Part shown: one piece after another, positions 55,191 to 64,000 of the stretch
Position numbering within the stretch: the stretch's first letter is position 1
Layout: every line of letters begins with the position of its first letter
Assembly: GCF_024139115.2 (NCBI RefSeq)
Contig: NC_085140.1
Location: forward strand, 154,778,452-154,842,451
DNA from: Armigeres subalbatus
Lineage: Eukaryota; Arthropoda; Insecta; Diptera; Culicidae
Direction of reading: 5' to 3'
Length of the DNA stretch: 64,000 nt
Position numbers and translations under genes: made by a program
Notes under the pieces: generated by a model
What the model was told of the DNA's origin: nothing
The model's input: only the letters and a program-made list of their open reading frames with translations
Database searches by the model: none

Positions 55191-55801
55191 TTAATGAAAT
55201 AAATAAATAATTTATTACTGGTCACTTTTCCCTGTGCACCTGAGCCTTTTAGTTTGCTATATTTACCCGCGCATTCTATCGAATTACTTTTATTATCTTT
55301 TAAATTGATGAAGAACTATTTTTTTTAAGGAATACATGGTGATTTGGTGCAAATTGGTCAACTGACTAAAAGATATCTCATTTTTACTCAATGTGTTGTA
55401 CTTTTTACAACGATGAGAGCCCCGGAAGGTTAAGTTGAACAAGCTACTTTTTTAGCTAAACAAGTTTATTTGCCACGAAATAAGCTCTTCTTCAGCTTCC
55501 AATGTTTGTTGGGTCGACCCAGAAGAGCGCGGTTTTACAGAAAAAAATCTATTATCGCATTCTGAGCAAGACATTATTGTCGTGACCCTTACTTATGAAC
55601 TTGAATGGCCAGTGAAGGCCCTCTCGTCATCCATACACATAAATTTGAGTGACCACTGGATGTCCTCCTAAAGTTCCTCCTAATTGATCAATGCATGAAA
55701 CTCATCCTACTATAGCACGATATTTTGTAAACTGTTTGTTATTCTACTCATTGATAATCTCAAGAAGGTTGTTTCTTTTCTATACTTGTGATGCTTTTGA
55801 C
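55191..55801. other. non-coding stretch
   Basis: No gene recognised. Confidence 0.4.
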
Positions 55802-55958
55802 GGAGCCATCCTTAGCCGTGGGGTAAGTCTCAAAATATACGAATACAAAAATGGAAACCTGGCTTAGAAACCTCGCAGTTAATAACTGTGGAAGTGCTTA
55901 ATGAACACTAAGCTGCGAAGCAGCAATGTCCCACTGGAAGATGTAATGCCAAACAAGT
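55802..55958 (+). mobile_element. Feilai-like SINE with internal deletion
   Basis: The head (GGAGCCATCCTTAGCCGTGG, GGTAAG) is joined directly to the tail part (ATATACGAATAC, GCTTAGAAACCTCGC, AATAACTGTGGAAGTGCTTA, CTAAGCTGCGAAGCAGC, ATGTAATGCC). Box B is deleted. Confidence 0.75.
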
Positions 55959-56188
55959 AGACGCTCGCAGCGTTAAATATATGTCATAGCTATTTTAAGT
56001 AAACAAATGTGGTTGAACCTATGTCCAACTTGATCATAGTTGAACCTCTTTTGCTGCCATTATAGACCACCTGTTAATAAATATTAAAAATTATAAGATT
56101 TGCTTTTTATAATCCATTATCTTGCAAGACATTTTTGAGCAAAAGCTGCCAAAAGATTCAACCAAAATCATTTTTATTTTCAGTCAAA
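55959..56188. other. non-coding stretch
   Basis: No feature recognised. Confidence 0.4.
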
Positions 56189-56233
56189 CTTCCATGAGTC
56201 GATGATCTATGACTTGATATCGACTCATGGAAG
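56189..56233. repeat. 15-bp-arm hairpin CTTCCATGAGTCGAT
   Basis: CTTCCATGAGTCGAT at 56189-56203 is perfectly mirrored by ATCGACTCATGGAAG at 56219-56233. Confidence 0.9.
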
Positions 56234-56326
56234 CAAATTATGCCATATTTGAAAATATTGTCTGGGTTACTATGATGGTTCTTTCAAATAACTTTCCCGG
56301 AACTTTCCATTCCACATCACGATATT

Positions 56327-56364
56327 TCCATGAGTCGATTGTCCCTTGAATACCGACTCATGGA
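56327..56364. repeat. second hairpin of the same arm sequence
   Basis: TCCATGAGTCG and CGACTCATGGA form the arms around a different loop (ATTGTCCCTTGAATAC), about 138 bp after the first hairpin. Confidence 0.88.
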
Positions 56365-56869
56365 GGTTCAGAAAAATAGGCCCCGATATATCTAATTTCC
56401 AGTAAACAAATATTTTTTTAATAATTAGTGTCATCCTAATTTTTTATGAATTGACTATAATTACAGATTTTTCGATCTTACGAAGCTTCATTGGTAGCTA
56501 CTCACGTTTCTAAGAATGGGCAACGACGATCATTCGTTACTCAGGATCAATGATAGAGGAAATGTCAAAAAATGCCATGGGATTGTTAGTACTATGAATT
56601 TGCTAGTAACTTTTTTCTTCTTGAATTATCTACAATTTAGATTATTTATTAACATGTGATGCTTAGATGATTCTAGAGCTTTATCAAACAGATCATTGTT
56701 CTAAACACAAAAGACAAGGCATGAGAACAAAATTTAAAAAAAATGTCACGGAAAGTCATGACAGTAATTCGGCTCTAACGCTGCCAATTTCAGAAAAGTT
56801 TTAGGATCCTTTATAAGTTTCATGTTTGTATAAAAAACTCAATAGTAAATAACACTTTTACATATGATA
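56365..56869. other. non-coding stretch
   Basis: No gene recognised. Confidence 0.4.
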
Positions 56870-57275
56870 CGGATCTTCCGGAGGACCTTTGGTTGCTACT
56901 CACATCCGTGAGAATAGGTCACGACAATGATTTCTTGCTCAGAGTACGACAAGGAAATGTATTTTAAAAATAGTCACTTTGGTGAATGGGAATGGGTCAC
57001 TACTTCCATTATTCATGTCTTGCTCAGAGTACGATAATGAAGAGCTAGAAAGAAACTGCACTATTTTATGATGAGTTTTACGGATTGACCACTTTTACGG
57101 ACTTTCCGAATCTTCAAAAGGACCTCCGGTGGCCACTCAGGTCCATCAAAATGGTTCGTCACAATCAGCGTTCGAAAATGGAATGCTTAAAAAACAGCAC
57201 TCTTCTATGATGAGTTGATTAATTGACCACTTTTACGGTCGTTCCGGATCTTTTGGAGGGACGCCGGACGGTGGA
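56870..57275 (+). repeat. dispersed, diverged units of the 150-bp family
   Basis: GGATCTTCCGGAGGACCTTTGG near 56872, CGGACTTTCCGAATCTTCAA near 57099 and GTCGTTCCGGATCTTTTGGAGG near 57239 match the Zn-free core of the 54560-55190 units, as do the ACCACTTTTACGG lead-ins. Confidence 0.65.
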
Positions 57276-58040
57276 ATAACCAGGAATTATGTTGATCCAT
57301 GGAGATGGACAATGGCTACATGGGATTGTTGCTACGCAAATTGGAGAGCATTTCCAAAATTACTCTTCAAAAGGCAAGAAATCACACAAAAAATTGGCCT
57401 GAGAATCTATGTTCCTTCTAAACCGATACCTGGGAACCATAATGGCCAAATTGCAAAACCATACCTTTAATGTGGTTACAAAAGAATGAAAAATGGTTCG
57501 AAAATGAATCTTTGGACGCTGATGTACAATGTGACACTTTTTTTCAATGCACTAGGAAGGTTAAGGAACTGCGAAAATCCCGACTAGAAGGGATAATCTG
57601 CGACAAATCCACGAAATTCGCGTAAAACGCGATAATCGCAAAATTCGCGACTGTTGTAACAGCCCTGAATATCACAGACAAAATAATTTAACGCGTTGAA
57701 TATTTGCCATGTAATAGTTGAATCTCTTCAACAGGTTTCGATCACCGCTTACTTGATCTTTCGAACTTGAATTATTAGTTTTTCACCGAGAAAGACCAAT
57801 TCAAGTTCGAAAGAATAGTTGAATCTTCAGCGACCTGACAAATCCTAATAATCCTAATAAGACACTGCAGTTCTGTTTAGATAGATTATCTAGAAAGCTT
57901 GATACTACCAGAGATGGTTCTCGAATATACGGGCATATTGCCTCCATGAATTTTCCGGCAACAGAGCATAACCGCTTTTTAAGGATGAGAGTTATTAACA
58001 TTATCACTATTTTGCACAATTTTTAGATGCCATCAGCTGG
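57276..58040. other. non-coding stretch with small inverted repeat
   Basis: CTTTCGAACTTGAATT near 57758 and AATTCAAGTTCGAAAG near 57800 are inverted. No gene recognised. Confidence 0.5.
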
Positions 58041-58308
58041 GGCTCTCCTTAGTCTAGCGGTAAGATGCGCGGCTATAAAGCAAGACCATGCTGAGGGTGG
58101 CTGGGTTCGATTTCCGGTGCCGGTCTAGGAAATTTTCGGTTTGGAAATTGTCTCGACTTCCCAAGGAATGGAAAAATTGTAACTTGGCTTAGAAACCTCG
58201 CGGTTAATAACTGTGGAAGTGCTGAATGAAACTAAGCAGCGAGGTGGCGATGTCCCAGTGGGGGATGGAATGCCAATAAGAAGAAGAAGAAGAATAAGAA
58301 GAAGAACC
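58041..58308 (+). mobile_element. Feilai-like SINE, full length
   Basis: The tRNA-like head has box A (CCTTAGTCTAGCGGTAAG) and box B (GGGTTCGATTTCC). The body runs GGTGCCGGTCTAGGAA, TTGTCTCGACTTCCCAAGG, GGCTTAGAAACCTCGCGG, AATAACTGTGGAAGTGC and GTGGGGGATGGAATGCC, and ends in a GAAGAAGAAGAATAAG tail. Head, body and triplet tail fit the Feilai SINE of Aedes. Confidence 0.85.
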
Positions 58309-61150
58309 AGGATTTGTTTTGCTAGGGTTTATTTGCATACCGCTTTCGTGGATTGTGACTAAAGACGTATGGGGGCGCATGGTAGACCATAGGTTAACGA
58401 TGCGATAGTGTATTGCCTCGCCAAATAAGTAGGTATTATTAAATTCAAATGGGAACTATTTCAATGGGATTGCACGGAACTCCTGTCTGTTAGGCATTTC
58501 AATTTGTTTTCATTACCTACATCATTTCAACCTCCCCCCCCCTTTTTTTCAAAAAACCGATGATTTTAGGGGAAATACCTGCAAACGTTTTTTATATCAT
58601 CAGTTCATAACTCTGGTCAACTATTTTATATCCTATTCAATCATTTTTAGTGTTTGACAACCACCCTATCAGCTAAGGCTTTTGTTCACGTTCGTCTATC
58701 TATCAGAGATGGTACCCGCACTATAGCCACATATAAGGCTATTTAACTGTCGGCGCTAATAATATACTGCAAAACGCTTTCAACTTGATTCGTGACGACA
58801 CGGGGACAAAGACTTACATACTCGATGAACTGAAAAGAAGACGAACGGCGTCGCTTGAATTCCATCCTCCCTCCAGCCGTGTTTACATATGGTGCACTCT
58901 TCATCATATATATCCTTATCATGTTTTATAGATGGCATTGTGCTGTCACAGTCAACGACGAATAAATTATTCGTCGGAAACTACTACGTCACAACTTAAT
59001 TATATTTTTGTTGATTTTACCAAAAAACAGCACAGTCCCCAGGGTAATTGGTGTAGCATGATATTTTCGAACCGTGATAATTGACTCCAATTGGTTTTGT
59101 AAATAGACTATTCTTATAGGAATGACAATATTGGAAATATATTACACCACACAATCTACACACCTTTGCAAAGAAATAACACCTTGCCGAATCACAATCA
59201 ATAAGCTAAAACTCAAACAGAAAATTCACTTTAAAAATTATGATAAAATGTAATCTTCGACACTTCAACTAGAGCACAGTTTTTGAACAGCGTATGAGAA
59301 ACTTTTTCACTTCTTACTACTAAAAATTGCAAGCAGACTGTCAAGCATATACTCTGACTACCCAAACATCATCGTTCGCCTCTGCCGGATGACATATTTG
59401 ATGACAGCCAGGTAGTGCAGACCAGCATAAGACAGAGGGGCAAAAAAATCAGCGAATGAAAGTGGCCATGCGCGCGGGTAACTTTAGCTTGATTCAATAC
59501 ACTCGAACAAGCTTCCAACACTGAATGGGAGCATAGTGCCTGGAAAGAAGGACCGAAACGACGTGTCGGTGTGCATAGCGCCGGACAAGTACCAATACCA
59601 AACAACGTTGGCTGGAGGGTTGCCTCGTGGAATACGGATATCTTGAGTAGCGTGAAATGTTTAACGTTTGAATTTGAAACATTTCAGAGTAGTGGATTGA
59701 GGGCACATGTTAAATGTTCCTTCTTGCGTTTGGATTCGGTGATGGTGGGGAGTATAATATAATTTTCTCATATTTTACAGGTTTTTTAACTTGATTAGTA
59801 AGTACAAACTTACTAAGTTAAAAGCTATGGAATATTTTGAAAAGATCTTATATCAGAGTGAGAATATATTCGTGGTATGGACGAAGTATTGCGTAATACA
59901 GGCCTACACGGTGAGGCGAAATTATCCGATTTTTTTTCTTTTTTAACCATAAGCAACTTTATTATTGGCATATTAAACAACAAAATATTCAGATCAATCT
60001 GGCTAATTGCCTATGTTCCGGGTATTAGACCACCTTACTTGGACATAAGTGTTAATAATGTTATGGAAAATAATTATGAAAGTTTTAATCACCACGTGAC
60101 ATTATCGAAATTAATTTATTGGCTTTTCTCAGTGATAATTAAGGGACCAGGGGACATTATGAACACCCGAGGCAGATTGGACACCCTCAATATTCTTGTT
60201 AATTCAATCATTTTTCTGCTTTCAATGTAGCGAACTATAATTCTTTCATAAACAACTAATTTATAGCGTAGAAGTCATTGTTTTATCTTCTTAGCGCTTA
60301 AATTTGACAAAAAAGTTAGATTGTCTTCCAAATGATTAAAAATTATAAGTTTCACCTCCCATAAAATAAGCTTTACTTTACCATAGAAGATGATTTCTCA
60401 ATCATTGATCATCCCATAGCACAATTCTGTTATTTACAGTGCTCCGACATGCATTTGTGACAAGTATCCTTCATTTTTACAAATTTTCAAAACAGTTTTT
60501 AAATATGTTCACCTGTTGGGGTAAACTGAACACTCTATATGGGGGTAGAACTGACAACTTAAAAATTAAAAACCTAACCTCAAACTCATCGAACTAGGCT
60601 TTTATATAGTGTTATTTTCGTGTTATCGTGGGGCGGAATTATAAATCGCTATAAAAGGTCCAGTACATGACATATATACCATAGAAGTCGCTGAAAGTGC
60701 AACAAAAAAGGAAGTGTTTTGTATAGATTTGGCAATCTCGTTGGCAAGTTGATCGGTACAACACCTTGGAAGGATTGGCGATGCCAGTAGGGTGGATAAG
60801 AGCATGCATAGATTGTGCAATGCTCAGAGAAGAGACGATTGGGAAGGGATCTTCATATGCTTCATACAAAAAGTGCGACATACATGCCGAAAGTGGCAAA
60901 TTTTTGCGTTACGTAATCAATCTTCTTCTATTTACCATGGAATTAAAATAAAAAACGACCATAGGGGAAATTACGGCTTTGGCAGGTTTTGTTCTATTAT
61001 TGCCCGGGGGGTTTTCTATAACCAATTATGCTCAAATTTGGCCTAAACATTCTTTGCATATCAAAGAATATTGTGGCCGAATTTAATAAAATTCGGACAT
61101 TAGTCAGCTTCACATCTAGTGGTTAATTCTAGGGGAGCCGAAAAACTCGC
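58309..61150. other. non-coding stretch
   Basis: No gene recognised. Open frames near 59370-59760 and 59877-60230 have no motif. The ATCACCACGTGACATTATCG...CAGTGATAATT unit at 60089-60142 is related to that near 47999. Confidence 0.35.
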
Positions 61151-61668
61151 GGCTTGGCCGAGGTTAAGGACATAATAAAAAGGTTAAGGAGTACATAAAA
61201 AAGAGGATGGGATAGGGCCTAGGGCTGATTAACGTAGCGTGGACTTTGGACGAACTGTAAAGATTAAAAAATACGTATTTTCCGAGCGGAGTGGGAGGAG
61301 AGCAAAGTAGACTTTTCCAAACAGCTAACAGGGGGGTTAGACGAAGACATTGATACGTTTTAAGAATTTGTGTACAAGAATCATGTAGTCTAAGTCAAGG
61401 TTACCCAGTACGTCTCTAATGTTTTCCTTGTCTGATTTCCCTTGGGTCCGGAGGGATGAACATAAATCGGACCTGGCAACTTCGTATTCAGTACATTCCC
61501 AGACAACGTGGTTGATGTCTTGATAACCTGCACCGCATCTACAGCGATTGCTGTCTGCCAGTCCTATTCGATAGGAATGCGCGTTTAGTGATTAGTGATT
61601 GGACGTTAGCCGACACATTACCTTGATAAAGTCTCGGCTAAGGTCCAACCACTTGAACCAAGGTTAAC
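61151..61668 (-). mobile_element. LOA/I-group LINE 3' end, minus strand
   Basis: Minus-strand reading from about 61665: WFKWLDLSRDFIKVMCRLTS, then NH, a TAA stop, SLNAHSYRIGLADSNRC, RCGAGYQDINHVVWECTEY, and an end at KRINVFV with TAA at 61339-61337. The Cys-x-Cys...His...Cys pattern and flanking text parallel the fragment at 51232-51654. Only one nonsense codon interrupts it. The remainder toward 61151 is 3' UTR. The 5' side stops at the foldback element. Confidence 0.75.
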
Positions 61669-63326
61669 ATCGCGGGTGATTCTAAGCTTCATTTTGATGA
61701 ATTTTATTTTTATCTAGGTAAGTGAAAACTTTCCTAGATACATGTTATCTTTTGATAGAAACTTTCTTCTACAAAATTGTTTGTTTTAACATTTTGGACT
61801 TATGCTCCATAACCTATGCTCTATAAACTTTGTAAATGGCGCTGTACGTCATTTCCTTGAAAACAGTGATAAAATGGTTTTCTTCTCTGGTAAATTTTTT
61901 TGAGGTATGTTTTCGAAGAAGAATGATAATAAAGCTGATAGTAAGGTGTTACTAAGGATTTTAAAAGTTTTATTAGTGGATGTCTTGAAATTTAGTCGAA
62001 AAACACTGTTTAGAAAAATATGAATAACTTACGAGTGGGCAGTTGGCGGTAGCTGAAATTTTGTGTGAACATGGTTCAAACTTATATCTTTGATTGAAAA
62101 TCAACATATTACAGAAATTCCGAATGAAACGATATCTCTGAATTCTGCAATATTTGGTAGAATTGTCGCTTTCTGAAAACTATTAGACTTGTATTTGTTG
62201 TTCCATCACTAAAAGGGTAATCTTAAATATCGATGAATTTGAAAAATCATTATTTAGCATTTTTCGAGATCTATATTCAAGAAATTTATTCTCTCAATTT
62301 TACACATTATTTAAAAAAAATAGTGATATTGAGCCGTTCCGTTCTGAAGATACATTTTACCGGTACACAATTCAATTCAAACACCACACGAATATGGAGG
62401 CGCATGGTTGCCCACCATGTTGTTTGTAAAGCGAATCAATTACTTTATTTCGTGAAAATAGTATCCCCAGAATGGCTCGCTCAATATCTCTACTATGAGG
62501 TGAACCGGTCTAGGGCCGAAAACCTCATTAATAAGGACAATAATAAAAAAAAATATCTCTACTATTTATACAATATGTAATGTTAGGAGATCTTATTTCA
62601 TGGCTATTGATTGAAAATCGGGCCAGTACTTCAAAAGTTAGGCTAAACAACTGTTTTTTTGGAAAAACGTTGTTTTTTAAATCATTCTATCTAAAATTAG
62701 TCACCGTCGTGCTAGAACAAAAAAGACAAGTTTAATAATTTTCTGAAAGAGACGATTTTACCAAATATTCAAAATTCAGAGATATCGTACATCCGTTCCA
62801 TTAGGAATTTCTGTAATATGTAGATTTTAAATGCATATTAATACCAAATTTGGAAAAATCACAGACAAAAAGCTTCACATGTCTCCACTTTTTTTCCTTC
62901 TCGATATCAAAGATATTAGTTTGAACTATGTTCAGATTAAATTTCAGCTGCCGCCATCTGTAAGTTATTCATATTTTTCTAAACAGTGTTTTTTTTTTAC
63001 TCAATTTCAATAAATCCACTGATAAAGCTTTCAAAAACCTTGGTAACACCTCTTACAATCAGCTCTATTATCTTTCTCCATACCTCGAAAAACATTGAGA
63101 AGAAAGCCATTTAATCGCTGTTTTCAATGAAAAAACGTACAGTGCCATCTACAAAGGTTATAGAGCATATGTGTCTATGGAGCATGAGTCCAAAATGTCA
63201 AAACAAACAACTTTGTAGAAGAACGTTTAGCTCTATCTCGTTTCTATCAAAAGATAACACGTATCTAGGTAAGTTTTAAATTAAAAAATAAAATTCATTA
63301 AAATGAAGCTTAGAATCACCCACGAT
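61669..63326. mobile_element. 1.66-kb foldback element
   Basis: The left end ATCGCGGGTGATTCTAAGC is mirrored by GCTTAGAATCACCCACGAT at the right. The arms (about 550 bp or more) agree throughout, for example GTTATCTTTTGATAGAAAC and TTTTGGACTTATGCTCCAT on the left with their complements on the right (GTTTCTATCAAAAGATAAC). The centre lies near 62500 and holds a retrotransposon 3' tail. Confidence 0.88.
62498..62556 (+). mobile_element. retrotransposon 3' tail in the foldback centre
   Basis: GAGGTGAACCGGTCTAGGGC, CGAAAACCTCATTAATAAGG and an AAT/A-rich tail match the insertion at 34551-34607. Confidence 0.6.
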
Positions 63327-63544
63327 AGTGTGCAGAAGACACCAAAACTATAGAACGTAAAGCTATGTCCATTTAGAATACGGAATTATAAAATCATCTG
63401 TATCTCGGTAACGGATTGACGTACAAATAAGGTTAATATATCAAAACAAAGGTAATTTACTGTACTTTAAGGAAAAATATTGATACAAATCATTTATACT
63501 TGTTTCCAGTGAAAATTAGCACCTTCTTCTTTATTCCTCTCATC
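63327..63544. other. non-coding stretch
   Basis: No feature recognised. Confidence 0.4.
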
Positions 63545-64000
63545 AAAAGTTGCACACCTCCGGGGTCAACTTCCTTGCCACATTTGTTCCACATTTTGGT
63601 CATCTAAGTCGCATTCCGAGCTGTTTTTCCACTTTTCTTAAGCTTCCGCTTCATTACTGCCCAAAATGTCTCGATGGTCTGGAGCTGTGGGCAGTTGCGT
63701 GGATTTATGTTTTTATCGATGAAATCTTCGTTATTATCGCGTACCACTGGATGACTTCCCGGCTGTAGTGACAACTCGCCAAATCTGGCCAAAACTTCAC
63801 GGGAGCTTTGTGGGCTTATGGAAGGTAGACCGCGGTTTTTGAGATATTCCCTCTTTGTACAGTTTCGAGTCCATCGTCTTATTCGTCACAAACACTTAGG
63901 TCTTTGGTCCACAGCTGCATATCCCTTGCCAAAATAATCTGTTTTTTTGCAAGTTTCGCAGGAACTGCTCCTCGTGCCGTGGCCATGTAGAATTTTTGGC
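63545..64000 (-). pseudogene. Tc1/mariner-superfamily (D37E-type) transposase fragment
   Basis: Minus-strand text, in shifting frames, gives FWQGICSCG near 63940, VFVTNKTMDSKLYKE near 63870, FWPDLASCHYSREVIQWY near 63790-63750, then NINPRNCPQLQTIETFWAVM near 63700-63660 and KLKKSGKTARNATQMTK. The Asp of WPDLA and the Glu of TIETFW are separated by 37 residues when the frames are followed, matching the ITmD37E group known from mosquitoes. The reading runs off the right edge of the window, so the N-terminal half is not seen. Stops and frameshifts make it inactive. Confidence 0.75.

Noticed and set aside
59369..60230. Open frames at 59369-59762 and 59877-60230
   Set aside because: No motif, biased AT-rich codons and no splice context.

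Overview
The window is eukaryotic, AT-rich and crowded with nested transposable elements. Several repeats point to a culicine mosquito, most likely Aedes: a Juan-like Jockey-clade LINE, SINEs with a tRNA-like head and a GAAGAAG tail resembling Feilai, a D37E-type Tc1/mariner transposase, BEL/Pao remnants and many MITEs. Family names are recalled from general knowledge and not searched; the species is not established.

I can support one host protein-coding gene. It lies on the minus strand in seven coding exons between 38907 and 20383 and encodes a 440-residue member of the SLC35F5 branch of the drug/metabolite transporter superfamily. All six introns have GT..AG ends and the joined reading frame closes exactly (1323 nt including the stop). 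Four introns are 59-65 bp, intron 6 is 2.2 kb and intron 3 is 14.7 kb.

Intron 3 holds most of the unusual structure. One item is a 4.08-kb hAT-type element (24204-28282, 8-bp target duplication ATCTAGAG) carrying about 107 copies of a 23-bp hairpin-forming tandem repeat. The other is an 8.3-kb piggyBac-like element (29347-37658, TTAA target, 13-bp perfect terminal inverted repeats) with long inverted arms, 131-bp and 143-bp tandem arrays and several smaller nested insertions.

Region by region: 0.1-6.4 kb is a decayed Juan-like LINE with matching target duplications and a 2.1-kb internal insertion. 6.4-11.5 kb is non-coding, with a 991-bp inverted-repeat element. 11.5-13.2 kb is an RTE-like reverse-transcriptase fragment plus a purine tract. 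14 kb is a foldback element. 15.1-18.7 kb is a CR1-like LINE on the minus strand. 20.4-38.9 kb is the SLC35F5-like gene. 41.3-43.3 kb is a BEL/Pao remnant. 44-50 kb holds SINEs, a near-perfect 246-bp foldback and a MITE. 50.6-53 kb is a giant inverted repeat around a LINE 3' end and a SINE. 53-57 kb holds 144- and 150-bp tandem arrays. 58 kb is a complete SINE. 61.3-63.3 kb is a LINE 3' end beside a 1.66-kb foldback. 63.5-64 kb is a Tc1/mariner transposase fragment running off the window.

No operon, CRISPR array, rRNA gene or intact tRNA gene was seen. I found no convincing new multi-gene system. The strongest candidates for a second look are the hairpin satellite inside the hAT element, the 8.3-kb TTAA element and a near-perfect 131-nt hairpin at 33499-33629.
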